A DNA stretch of 64,000 bases from Caulobacter sp. (GTDB taxonomy: Bacteria; Pseudomonadota; Alphaproteobacteria; Caulobacterales; Caulobacteraceae). Shown here piece by piece: positions 26,282 through 35,119 of the stretch. The stretch is taken from NCBI RefSeq assembly GCF_017744445.1, contig NZ_JAGIBH010000001.1, positions 570,178 through 634,177 of the forward strand. Reading direction: 5' to 3'. The position numbers were made by a program, and so were the translations under genes. Position 1 is the first letter of the stretch, and each line of letters opens with the position of its first letter. The notes under the pieces were generated by a model that was not told the origin of the DNA, ran no database searches, and saw only the letters and a list, made by a program, of their open reading frames with translations.

Positions 26282-28567
26282 CTACTTCGCCGCCGGAGAG
26301 ACCGGCAGGCTCCGGGCCGCCAAGGTGACCTGGGCGGTGGAGGTCAGGGCCCGGGACGAAGAGCCCAGGGCGATGTCGTATTGGCCGGCCGCGATCGACC
26401 AGCCGTGAGCCTTGCCGTCCCAGGTGGCCAGCAGGCGCGGATCGACCGTGACGGTCACGCGCTGCGTCGCGCCGGGGGCGAGGGAGACCTTCTTGAAGCC
26501 GGCCAGGCGCTTGGGCGCTTCCCAGCCCCCGGCCTTGGGGCCGACGTAAACCTGCGGGACGTCCTTGCCGGCGCGGGCGCCAACGTTCTTGACGTCGAAG
26601 CTGACCGTGACCTTGTCGCCGGCGGCGGTGGCCGTGAGGTTCGAATAGGCGAACTTGGTGTAGGACAGGCCGTAGCCGAACGGGAACAGCGGCTCGATCT
26701 TCTTGGCGTCGTACCACTTGTAGCCGACGGCGGCGCCTTCGATGTCGTAGTCGGTGTCGAACAGCTCGCCCTCGGCCTTGCCGACGCCGTCCAGCTTGGG
26801 ACGCGGCAGGTCGGCCACGCTCTTGGGGAAGCTGACGGGCAGGCGGCCGGTGGCGTCGATCTCGCCGGACAGCACGCGGGCGATGGCTTCGCCGCCCGCC
26901 GTGCCCGGGAACCAGGCCTCGACCACGGCGCCCACCTTGTCCAGCCACGGCATGACCACCGGGCCGCCGGTCAGCAGCACCACGACGGTCTTCTTGTTGG
27001 CCGAGGCCACCGCATCGATCGTGGCGTCCTGGTTCTTGGGCAGGTTCAGGTCCTGGACGTCCCAGGACTCGGTGGTCCACTGGTCGGCGAAGACCAGGGC
27101 CAGCTCGCTTTCGGCGGCCAGCTTGGCGGCGCGGGCCGGGTCCGTGCCGTCGTCATAGACGATCTTGGCGTTGGGATAGCGGGCCTGCAGCGCCTTCAGC
27201 GGCGAGGACGGATAGTAGATCACCGGGCCCGGCCAGGTGGCGGGTTCGAGACCCTTCACCGCGCGGCCGCCGGCCGGATAGACCTGCGAGGAGCCGCCGC
27301 CCGACAGCACGCCGACATCGGCATGGCCGCCGATCACGGCGATGGTCTTGGCGGTCTTGGCCAGGGGCAGCAGGTCGCCGTCGTTCTTGAGCAGGACGAT
27401 GCCTTCCTCGGCGTCGGCCTGGGTGATCTTGGCGTGGGCGGCCAGGGTGGCGGCCGGCAGGTCATGGCCCTTGGGCTGGGTCACCGGATGGTCGATGGCG
27501 CCGCTGGCGAACAGGGCGCGCAGCACGCGGCGGGCCATGTCGTCGATGCGGGCCTGGTTGACCTTGCCCGAGGCGAGATCCGCCTTCAGCGGCGCGCCGA
27601 AGAAGGCCTCCTTGTCGAAGGCTTCGCCGGCCGATTCCTGGTCCAGACCGGCATTGGCGGCCTTGGCCGACGAGTGGTCGGCGCCCCAGTCCGACATGAC
27701 ATAGCCCTTGTAACCCCAGTCCTTCTTGAGGACGGTGTTCAGCAGCCAGTCGTTCTCGCAGGCCCACTCGGTGTTGACGCGGTTATAGGCGCACATCACC
27801 GAGTGCGGGTCCGACTGCTCGATGGCGAACTGGAAGGCCAGCAGGTCCGAGGTGCGGGCCGCGGCGTCGCTGATGTTGCTGCTGACCACGAAGCGGCCCG
27901 TCTCCTGGCCGTTCAGGGCGTAGTGCTTGATCGTCGAGATGATGTGGTTGGACTGGATGCCCTTGATCTGAGCGGCGACCATGGTCCCGGCCAGCAGCGG
28001 GTCTTCACCGCCATATTCGAAGTTCCGGCCGTTGCGCGGTTCGCGCATCAGGTTCACGCCGCCGGCCAGCTGGACGTTGAAGCCCGAGTCGCGGGCCTCC
28101 TTGCCGATCATCGCGCCGCCCTTGAAGGCCAGCTCCGGGTTCCAGGTGGCGGTGGTGGCCATACCCGACGGCAGGGCGGTGCGCTGGCGCAGGTCCTGGT
28201 GGCTGCCTTGCGTGGCCACGCCGACGCCGGCGTCGGTCTGCCACTGGCCTGGGATGCCCAGGCGCGGGACGCCCGCCACGTAGCCGGCCGAGGCCTCCAG
28301 CGAGTCCTTGTGGCGCGTGTACTTCGGCTTCATGTCCGAACCGAAGTAGCCGAAGATCACCGTGAACTTCTCGTCGTTGGTCATCGCCTTCAGCACCAGG
28401 TCGGTGCGAGCGTCGGCCGAGAGCTTGGTGTTCATCCACGGATGGGCCGGCTTGGCCGCGACAGGCTTCTTGGCCGTGTCGGCCAGGGCCGGGGCGACGG
28501 TCAGCGCCGACGCCGAGGCGCCGATCAGCAGGGCGAGCTGCAGGCCCCGCCAGGTCGTCTGGGTCAT
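26282..28567 (-). CDS. bglX: Secreted beta-glucosidase, glycoside hydrolase family 3 (BglX-like)
   Basis: A 761-residue hydrolase releasing glucose (or related sugar) from beta-linked oligosaccharides in the periplasm. A signal peptide is seen (LQLALLIGASASALTVAPALA). The GH3 N-terminal barrel includes the nucleophile aspartate in YVMSDWGAD, the ARDSGFNVQLAGGVNLMREPRNGRNFEY region binds substrate, and residues about 650-761 form the fibronectin-III-like end (FDVKNVGARAGKDVPQVYV). ATG 28567 follows a GGAGGA ribosome site. C. crescentus BglX is known to cleave gluco-oligosaccharides. It lies 62 bp after the LacI regulator gene on the same strand. Confidence 0.93.
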   Translation of the reverse strand: MTQTTWRGLQLALLIGASASALTVAPALADTAKKPVAAKPAHPWMNTKLSADARTDLVLKAMTNDEKFTVIFGYFGSDMKPKYTRHKDSLEASAGYVAGVPRLGIPGQWQTDAGVGVATQGSHQDLRQRTALPSGMATTATWNPELAFKGGAMIGKEARDSGFNVQLAGGVNLMREPRNGRNFEYGGEDPLLAGTMVAAQIKGIQSNHIISTIKHYALNGQETGRFVVSSNISDAAARTSDLLAFQFAIEQSDPHSVMCAYNRVNTEWACENDWLLNTVLKKDWGYKGYVMSDWGADHSSAKAANAGLDQESAGEAFDKEAFFGAPLKADLASGKVNQARIDDMARRVLRALFASGAIDHPVTQPKGHDLPAATLAAHAKITQADAEEGIVLLKNDGDLLPLAKTAKTIAVIGGHADVGVLSGGGSSQVYPAGGRAVKGLEPATWPGPVIYYPSSPLKALQARYPNAKIVYDDGTDPARAAKLAAESELALVFADQWTTESWDVQDLNLPKNQDATIDAVASANKKTVVVLLTGGPVVMPWLDKVGAVVEAWFPGTAGGEAIARVLSGEIDATGRLPVSFPKSVADLPRPKLDGVGKAEGELFDTDYDIEGAAVGYKWYDAKKIEPLFPFGYGLSYTKFAYSNLTATAAGDKVTVSFDVKNVGARAGKDVPQVYVGPKAGGWEAPKRLAGFKKVSLAPGATQRVTVTVDPRLLATWDGKAHGWSIAAGQYDIALGSSSRALTSTAQVTLAARSLPVSPAAK

Positions 28568-28629
28568 GTTTCCTCCGTGGTCTCGTTCTTGCGTCCCGCG
28601 CGGCGCTGCGGCCACGTCGGGGAGGGGAT

Positions 28630-29673
28630 TTAAGGTCGTCTCCGAGGCGGCGGACCGTCTCGGGCGGGACCGGTGGACTCGCGCACCACCAGCGAGTGCT
28701 GCGCGAGGAAAGGCGTGTTGGTCTTGCCGGCGCCTTCGTTGGCGCTCCAGGCGGCGAAGGTCTGCATCGCGCGCAGGGCCATCTGGTCGAACGGCTGGCG
28801 GATGGTGGTCAGGGTCGGCCAGATGACGCCGGCGATGGGCGCGTCGTCGAAGCCCACGACGGACAGGTCGTCGGGGATCCGCAGGCCTCGGCGCTGGGCC
28901 TCCATGCAGGTGGCGGCGGCCATGTCGTCATTGGCGGCGAAGATCGCGGTCGGCGGATTGTCGATGTCCAGCAGCTTCTGGGCCGCGTCGATACCGGTCT
29001 TGAAAGTGAACTCGCCCTGCACGATCAGCTCGGGCGAGGGGCGCGGCAGGCCACGGGCGGCGTAGGCTTCGAAGAAGCCGTTGCGGCGGTGGGTGCTGGC
29101 GGCGTGATCCGGGTGGCCGGCGATATGGCCGATGCGGGTGTGGCCCAGCGAAAACAGGTGCTCGACCACCTCGCGCGCGGCGGCGCGGTCGTCCATGCCG
29201 ATGGCCGGGAAGTGCGGGTCCGGCGCGGTGGGCGTGATCATCACGCAGCGCACGTCCAGCTCGCGCATCAGCTCCTTCATCGGGCCGAAGTCGCACTCGG
29301 GCGGCAGCAGGATCATCTCGCGGATGCCGCTGTCGGTGACGAAGGCGCGCACGCGGTCGGCCCAGCCGGGCACGGGGCCTTCGCTGAGGTCGACCGACAG
29401 GTGGCGGCCGGTCTCGACGCAAGCCAGCAAGAGGGCGTGGTGGACGCGGGTGTGGTAACCGCCCGACGGATCGCCCATCAGCACGCCGACCGAGCCCGAG
29501 CCCTGCGAGCGAAGGCTGCGCGCCACGGCGCTGGGCTGGTAGCCCAGGTCGGACATGGCCATGCGGACGCGATCGCGCGTCTTGGCGCTGACACTGTCGT
29601 GATCGTTGAGAACGCGGGAGACGGTCTTGGGCGAAACGCCCGCCCGCTCGGCCACGTCGTTGATCGTCGTCAT
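28630..29673 (-). CDS. LacI-family transcriptional regulator of the sugar locus
   Basis: A 347-residue regulator. The N-terminal helix-turn-helix and hinge read TINDVAERAGVSPKTVSRVLNDHDSVS and RSLRSQGSGSVGVLM, followed by a periplasmic-binding-protein-like effector domain (GHTRIGHIAGHPDHAASTHRRNGF, FAANDDMAAA). It is upstream of bglX on the same strand and divergent from the TBDR at 30313. The 18-bp palindrome at 30066-30083 is a good candidate operator. The inducer is probably a glucoside or its product; I cannot name it. Confidence 0.92.
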   Translation of the reverse strand: MTTINDVAERAGVSPKTVSRVLNDHDSVSAKTRDRVRMAMSDLGYQPSAVARSLRSQGSGSVGVLMGDPSGGYHTRVHHALLLACVETGRHLSVDLSEGPVPGWADRVRAFVTDSGIREMILLPPECDFGPMKELMRELDVRCVMITPTAPDPHFPAIGMDDRAAAREVVEHLFSLGHTRIGHIAGHPDHAASTHRRNGFFEAYAARGLPRPSPELIVQGEFTFKTGIDAAQKLLDIDNPPTAIFAANDDMAAATCMEAQRRGLRIPDDLSVVGFDDAPIAGVIWPTLTTIRQPFDQMALRAMQTFAAWSANEGAGKTNTPFLAQHSLVVRESTGPARDGPPPRRRP

Positions 29674-29772
29674 TGGTCCCCGTACCCGCTCTACCGCCAA
29701 GCTTCCCCGGCGCACCCCATCAGCCAATGGCGGCGCCCGCAAGGCGACAAGCAACCCAAGGCATAGTCCATC

Positions 29773-29845
29773 TTGTCCTGCATGTCATGTCGTCAGGACA
29801 AAAATGGGTCAAAAAGAGTCGATCAGCAGGACAATTTCAGGACAT
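29773..29845. promoter_or_regulatory. Cluster of CAGGACAA elements
   Basis: TTGTCCTG (29773-29780) and CAGGACAA (29794-29801) form an inverted repeat with a 13-base gap; another CAGGACAA is at 29827-29834 and CAGGACAT at 29838-29845. The last two are 11 bases apart, one helical turn. No known regulator is assigned. Confidence 0.45.
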
Positions 29846-30065
29846 TTTCAAGGATGGAAGCGCCTATTTCGGGGGTTGTGACATATCTGTCGGGCCCGTT
29901 TACGTGACATGGCGGCAATGTTGTGTAGTAACCGGTGTCAATCTGAAAAAGATTATAGAAAACAATATATAGTTCGGCTGAATTTTGAGGCTGTTCGCGG
30001 GAGCTGCTTTCCGGGGCGGCGCCCAGGGTTGTGTTTTGGATGGGTCGAAACCCTTGTCCCGCAAG

Positions 30066-30083
30066 AATGACAACGTTGACATT
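30066..30083. promoter_or_regulatory. LacI-family operator candidate upstream of the TBDR
   Basis: AATGACAACGTTGACATT is a palindrome with nine-base arms and one mismatched pair, centred on CG as in LacI-family operators (AACGTT core). It lies 230 bp before the TBDR start and 393 bp from the divergent regulator gene. Confidence 0.6.
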
Positions 30084-30312
30084 TTTGTTGACTTGGCCGG
30101 GACATCTGACGAATGTGACATCGTTCGATGAAGGCGCGGGGCCGGAATCGAATGTCCGGGCGCCGGGGCCGCCGAGGGATTTGGACAATCACTAGACAGG
30201 TGATCGGACAGGTCCGCAAAGCCTCAAACGTCCTTCGACAGCCGCCGTCAGAGCGGCGGCGCGGGGGACGGGCGGGCGGCCAATAAGAACGACTTATTTT
30301 GGGGAGCGAGAA

Positions 30313-33300
30313 TTGTCACAGGAAGCAAGGAAAGCCGTGCTCAAGCGCGGCCTGACGCTGGCGCTGGTCGCCGGCGCATCGCAACTGGCTCTGGCCACCG
30401 GAGCCTTCGCACAAGACGCCAGCGCCAATGACTCGACGGTCGAAGAGATCGTCGTCACCGGCGTTCGCGGGTCTCAGATCAAATCGGTCGACGTCAAGCG
30501 CCGCGAGGCCTCGATCGTCGACGCCATCTCGGCGGAAGACATCGGCAAGCTGCCGGACGTCACCATCGCCGACTCGCTGCAGCGCATCTCGGGCGTGCAG
30601 ATCCAGCGCAACGCCGGTGAAGGCGCCACGGTCAACATCCGTGGCCTGGCCCAGGTCATTACGCTGCTGAACGGCGAACAGTATCTCAGCGCCGGCAACA
30701 TGGGCTCGGCCCAGCCGAACCTTCTGGACGTGCCCTCGCAGCTGATGAACCAGGTGCTGGTCTACAAGTCGACCAACCCGAAGAACGCCCTGTCGGGCAT
30801 CTCGGGCACCATCGACCTGCGCACCCGCCGTCCGTTCCAGTTCAGCGAAGGCTTCAGCGCCACCGGCGCGGCCGAAGCCCAGCGCGGCGAGCGCACCAAG
30901 AAGGACGACTACCTGCTCAACGGCGTCCTCAACTGGCGCAACGAAAATGTCGGCCTGATGATCTCGGCCGCCGGTTCGAAGTCGAACCTGGGCAACAACT
31001 CCTCGGGCGTCGTGGGCCTGTCGGGCAACAACGACTGGGGTGGTTCGGCGCCGAACAACTGGGTCTCGCCGCACGGCTACGAAAGCTTCAACCGCGTCGT
31101 CGAGCGTAAGCGCCTGGGCGTCAACGCCTCGTTCGAAGCCCACATCGGCGAAGGCTTCACCCTGATCGCCGAAGGCTTCTACGCCAAGCTGGACGAGTAC
31201 AACCGCGGCGCCGGCATCAATATCTCCAACCGCTGGGACGGCGGCGCCTTCGGCGTCTGGAACCAGCCGACCGTGTTCCAGACCGGCATCACCAGCCCGT
31301 CCAACGGCCGCCCGTGGCTGGCTGTCGACGAGTACAACATCGACGCCTGGTGGGTGAACTCGTTCACCGTCAACCGGACCACCAAGTCCGAGACCAAGAA
31401 CTTCAACCTAGAGTTGAACTACGACAACGGCGGTCCGTTCACCTTCGAGGCCCGCGCCATCCGCGCCGACGGCGACCGTCTCAGCATGAACGGCCAGGCC
31501 CAGGGCGACCTGAGCAACTGGCAGTACGGCCCCGGCCGCTTCAACCTGTTCCGCGACGCCAACGACCGCACCCGCGGCACGTTCTATCCGAAGGCGATCT
31601 GCGATCAGTATCCGGCCAACCAGCGCAGCAACGCCGTCGTCGGCAGCGCTGGCGGCTGCTATCTGAACCCGAACCCGCAGGGCTACGGTCAGAACCCGCA
31701 GCTGGTCTACAACATCGCCGGCGATCACCCGGTGTGGAGCGGCTTCGACCGTCCGATCACGGGCGGCCTTGGCGCCGGTAAGTCCCTCAAGGACTACATG
31801 GCCAACAAGGACAGCTACGCGATCGGCGCCTTCTCGTCGGAAGGCAACAACGAAGTCAACTCGGACATGAACGTGTTCCGCGCTGACGGTCACTACAAGT
31901 TCGACGACAAGCTGCTGGGCTTCATCACCAAGGTCGACGCCGGCGTCCGCTTCAGCGACCGCTCGGTCGAGGTCGAGCAGTTCCACCTGTTCTCGGGCTT
32001 CTACGGCGGCGTCCCCGGCGCCGTGCAGGCCAACGGCCAACCGGTCCCGGCCGGCGGCTGCGAGGCCCAGTGGAAGGCCATCGACGTCGTCATGAACCAG
32101 AACCAGTGCCAGGCGGGCGAGTTCGTGCCCGATCCGATCACCGGCGCGCCGGTGTTCCAGGGCTATACGGTCAACCGTCCGACCAAGCTGTCGACCTATA
32201 ACAACGTCGTCTGGGTCGATGACCTGGGTGGCATCACGTCGGGCATCCCGGGCTTCTGGACCATCGACCCGCATGACTTCGACAACGTCAAAGCCTTCCA
32301 CGACAAGGTGTTCGGCGGCTCGATCCGGGTCCAGGTCCCGGGCCAGACCTATGACGTCACGCTGAAGGAAGAGAGCGCGTACGGCGCCGCCGACTTCGAG
32401 GTCGGCAAGCTACACGGCAACGTCGGCCTGCACGTGATCCAGACCGAACTGACGGTGAAGCAGAACCTGACGGGCGACACCCGCAACTACGGCGACACTA
32501 ACGCCGACGCGGGTGACAACGTCACCAAGCGCAAGTACACCGACTGGCTGCCGTCGGTGAACGCGGTCTACGACCTGACCGACAACATCAAGCTGCGCGC
32601 GGCCTACGCCAAGACCATGCAACCGCTGGATCTGGGCAGCTACGGCGGCGGTCTGAAGATCAACACCGCCGACTGCGGCGCGGCCCTGCCGAACGTGCGT
32701 TGCGTCACCAGCGCCAACGCCGACGGCAACCCGATGCTGAACCCGTGGCGGGCGTCGAACTTCGACGGCGCCGTCGAGTACTACTTCGGTCGCGCCTCGA
32801 TGCTGAACATCTCGGCCTTCAAGCTGAAGATCGACAGCTTCGTGACCGGCGGTCAGACGACCGGCCGCTTCCCCGACCAGGACGGCGTCATCCGCCGCAC
32901 GGTCAACGTCTCGCTGCCCATCCAGGGCGACGGCGGCTCGGTGAAGGGCCTGGAAGTCGGCGCCAAGCTGGCCTTCAGCGACATCATCCCGGACATGGGC
33001 CTGCTGTCGAACTTCGGCGTGGACAGCAACTACACCTACTCGCCCAGCCACGAGAGCCGTCTGGACATGGAGAAGAACGAGATCCCGTTCTTCGACAACT
33101 CCAAGCACCAGTTCAACCTGGTCGGCTGGTACCAGGACGACAAGCTGCAAGCCCGCGTCGCCTACAACTACCGGACCGCGCGTCTGTCCGGGACGATGGG
33201 CGCCGGCTCGGATCCGACCCCTGGCTCGACCACGTCCTACGTGATCCCGATCATGCAGAAGGCCACCGGCTACGTGGACGTGAACGTCAGCTACAACGTC

Positions 33301-33450
33301 AACGACCGCGTCACGGTCTACTTCAACGGGTCGAACGTCACCGGCGAGATCGAGGACTACTACCTCCGCTTCGCCAAGGGCCAGACCCAGTACGCCAACC
33401 AGAACGAGTTCGAGCCCCGCTACACGGTGGGCGTCCGCGCTCGCTGGTAG
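30313..33450 (+). CDS. TonB-dependent receptor of the sugar locus
   Basis: A 1045-residue outer membrane receptor. A signal peptide (LALVAGASQLALATGAFA) is followed by a TonB box-like EEIVVTG, the plug (ISAEDIGKLPDVTIADSLQRISGVQIQ, NIRGL), and a large beta-barrel ending in the aromatic GVRARW. The start is TTG 30313, the first codon after a strong GGGGAG ribosome site; no ATG lies nearby in frame. It is likely induced through the LacI-type regulator and imports sugar oligomers cleaved by the GH3 enzyme. A strong terminator follows at 33473. Confidence 0.93.
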   Translation: MSQEARKAVLKRGLTLALVAGASQLALATGAFAQDASANDSTVEEIVVTGVRGSQIKSVDVKRREASIVDAISAEDIGKLPDVTIADSLQRISGVQIQRNAGEGATVNIRGLAQVITLLNGEQYLSAGNMGSAQPNLLDVPSQLMNQVLVYKSTNPKNALSGISGTIDLRTRRPFQFSEGFSATGAAEAQRGERTKKDDYLLNGVLNWRNENVGLMISAAGSKSNLGNNSSGVVGLSGNNDWGGSAPNNWVSPHGYESFNRVVERKRLGVNASFEAHIGEGFTLIAEGFYAKLDEYNRGAGINISNRWDGGAFGVWNQPTVFQTGITSPSNGRPWLAVDEYNIDAWWVNSFTVNRTTKSETKNFNLELNYDNGGPFTFEARAIRADGDRLSMNGQAQGDLSNWQYGPGRFNLFRDANDRTRGTFYPKAICDQYPANQRSNAVVGSAGGCYLNPNPQGYGQNPQLVYNIAGDHPVWSGFDRPITGGLGAGKSLKDYMANKDSYAIGAFSSEGNNEVNSDMNVFRADGHYKFDDKLLGFITKVDAGVRFSDRSVEVEQFHLFSGFYGGVPGAVQANGQPVPAGGCEAQWKAIDVVMNQNQCQAGEFVPDPITGAPVFQGYTVNRPTKLSTYNNVVWVDDLGGITSGIPGFWTIDPHDFDNVKAFHDKVFGGSIRVQVPGQTYDVTLKEESAYGAADFEVGKLHGNVGLHVIQTELTVKQNLTGDTRNYGDTNADAGDNVTKRKYTDWLPSVNAVYDLTDNIKLRAAYAKTMQPLDLGSYGGGLKINTADCGAALPNVRCVTSANADGNPMLNPWRASNFDGAVEYYFGRASMLNISAFKLKIDSFVTGGQTTGRFPDQDGVIRRTVNVSLPIQGDGGSVKGLEVGAKLAFSDIIPDMGLLSNFGVDSNYTYSPSHESRLDMEKNEIPFFDNSKHQFNLVGWYQDDKLQARVAYNYRTARLSGTMGAGSDPTPGSTTSYVIPIMQKATGYVDVNVSYNVNDRVTVYFNGSNVTGEIEDYYLRFAKGQTQYANQNEFEPRYTVGVRARW

Positions 33451-33472
33451 CCAACCCCTCTCACCTCCTGCG

Positions 33473-33508
33473 GCCGCCGTGGACCCCCACGGCGGCTTTC
33501 TTTTTTTG
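33473..33508 (+). terminator. Rho-independent terminator after the TBDR
   Basis: Perfect ten-base arms GCCGCCGTGG (33473-33482) and CCACGGCGGC (33487-33496) with a four-base loop, then TTTCTTTTTTT. It is 22 bp after the receptor stop, so the following halogenase genes need their own promoter or read-through. Confidence 0.93.
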
Positions 33509-33589
33509 AGAGCCCGGCTGTCCGGCTCATGCGCGAGCCGATAGCCTTGGGCCCAGCCGGACGAAGAGCCGGGAGTCGGGAGTAGGGCG

Positions 33590-35110
33590 ATGCAGGACAA
33601 GCGTATCCGCAAGCTGGTGATCGTCGGCGGGGGCACCGCCGGCTGGATGGCGGCCGCGGCGCTGCGGCGTCACTTCCACGGCGGCCCGATCGAGATCACC
33701 CTGGTCGAAAGCTCCGAGATCGGCACGATCGGCGTGGGCGAGGCGACCATCCCCACCATCCGCGGTTTCTACCAGCAGCTGGGCCTGACCGACATCGAGG
33801 TGATGCGGGCCACGCAGGCGACCTGCAAGCTGGGCATCCGCTTCAACGACTGGGTCCGCGAGGGCCAGTCGTTCATCCATCCGTTCGGCCTGTTCGGCCA
33901 GGACCTGCGCGGGATCTCGTTCCACCACTATTGGCGCAAGCTGGCCCAGGCCGGCGAGCCGACTGACATCGCCGACTACTCGCTGGGCGCCTCGCTGGCG
34001 GCGGCGGGCAAGTTCATGGCCCCGTCGCGCAACCCGCCCTCGACCCTGTCGATCTTCGACTGGGCCCTGCATTTCGATGCCAGCCTGTTCGCCCAGCTGA
34101 TGCGCCGGGTGGCCGAGGACAACGGCGTGCGCCGCATCGACGCCAAGATCACCAAGGTCAATCTGCGACCCGAGGACGGCCACGTCGCCTCGCTGGACCT
34201 GCACACCGGCGACACCGTGGAGGGCGACCTCTTCATCGACTGCTCGGGCTTCCGGGGCCTGTTGATCGAGGAAGCCCTCCAGACCGGCTACGAGCACTGG
34301 AACGACGTGCTGCTGTGCGACCGCGCCTATGCGGTGCAGAGCGAAGGTGTCGGCGATCCGATGCCCTATACGGACGTCACCGCGCACTCGGCCGGCTGGC
34401 GCTGGCGCATCCCGCTGCAGCACCGCTACGGCAACGGCTATGTCTATTCCTCGCGCCACATCAGCGACGAGGACGCCCTGGCCGAGCTGAAGGCGGCGAT
34501 CCCCGATCCGCTGCTGCACGAGCCGCGCCAGATCCGCTTCAATCCCGGCCGCCGCAAGCAGGTCTGGAACAAGAACGTCATCGCCCTGGGCCTGGCGTCG
34601 GGCTTCCTGGAGCCGCTGGAAAGCACCTCGATCGCGCTGATCGAGACCGGCATCGAGAAGATCAAGATGCTGTTCCCGGACAAGGACTTCGCGCCCGCGC
34701 TGGTCGACGAGTTCAACGACTGGTCCAAGCGCGAGATGGAGCGCGTGCGCGACTTCATCATCCTGCACTATTGGGCCAACAAGCGGGGCGACACGCAGTT
34801 CTGGAAGGACTGCAACGCCGTGACCCTGCCAGAGACGCTGCAGCACAAGGTCGACCTCTTCACCCAGCGCGGCCACTTCATCCGCTATCGCTGGGAGATG
34901 TTCCAGCCGGCCAGCTGGATGGCGATCTATGCCGGCTTCGAACTGCTGCCCGAGATGGTCGATCCGGCCCTGGACGGCATCGATCCGGCGACCCTCAGCG
35001 CCCCCCTGGCCGAGATGCGCAAGGCCATCCGAGAGGTGGTCGCCGCCGCTCCGCCGCACGGCGCCTTCCTTGACCAATATTGCCGCCCGGCCCCGATGGC
35101 CGCGCAGTAG
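33590..35110 (+). CDS. Tryptophan-halogenase-family flavoprotein, first of a tandem pair
   Basis: A 506-residue protein of the flavin-dependent PrnA-like family. Visible signatures are the FAD motif VIVGGGTAGWMAA (residues 9-21), the lysine in ATCKLGIRFNDW (Lys80, equivalent to catalytic Lys79 of PrnA), the WRWRIPLQ motif (WxWxIP), and the glutamate-serine in EPLESTSIALIE. In such enzymes FADH2, O2 and halide give HOCl, which is guided to the substrate. TBDR-linked homologues are common in Caulobacter and Xanthomonas but their substrates are unknown and no halogenated product is established. The partner gene starts 9 bp later. Confidence 0.88.
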   Translation: MQDKRIRKLVIVGGGTAGWMAAAALRRHFHGGPIEITLVESSEIGTIGVGEATIPTIRGFYQQLGLTDIEVMRATQATCKLGIRFNDWVREGQSFIHPFGLFGQDLRGISFHHYWRKLAQAGEPTDIADYSLGASLAAAGKFMAPSRNPPSTLSIFDWALHFDASLFAQLMRRVAEDNGVRRIDAKITKVNLRPEDGHVASLDLHTGDTVEGDLFIDCSGFRGLLIEEALQTGYEHWNDVLLCDRAYAVQSEGVGDPMPYTDVTAHSAGWRWRIPLQHRYGNGYVYSSRHISDEDALAELKAAIPDPLLHEPRQIRFNPGRRKQVWNKNVIALGLASGFLEPLESTSIALIETGIEKIKMLFPDKDFAPALVDEFNDWSKREMERVRDFIILHYWANKRGDTQFWKDCNAVTLPETLQHKVDLFTQRGHFIRYRWEMFQPASWMAIYAGFELLPEMVDPALDGIDPATLSAPLAEMRKAIREVVAAAPPHGAFLDQYCRPAPMAAQ

Positions 35111-35119
35111 GACCAACCG

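Larger units (their letters stand above)
29674..30312. other. 639-bp AT-richer regulatory region between lacI-type gene and TBDR
   Basis: No convincing gene is found here. The region is clearly less GC-rich than its surroundings in 29930-30000 and contains repeated short motifs: TTGTCCTG/CAGGACAA elements (29773-29845), three GTGACAT elements (29878, 29904, 30115) and an 18-bp LacI-type palindrome (30066-30083). The last 30 bases carry a GGGGAG ribosome site for the TBDR. A small regulatory RNA is possible but not supported. Confidence 0.5.

Noticed and set aside
26381-28633. Long open frame opposite the GH3 beta-glucosidase
   Set aside because: Shadow of a verified GH3 frame; no recognisable domain.
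29823-30219. Small leftward frames in the LacI-TBDR intergenic region
   Set aside because: No ribosome sites, unlike neighbours in composition, and they cross the operator-like palindromes.
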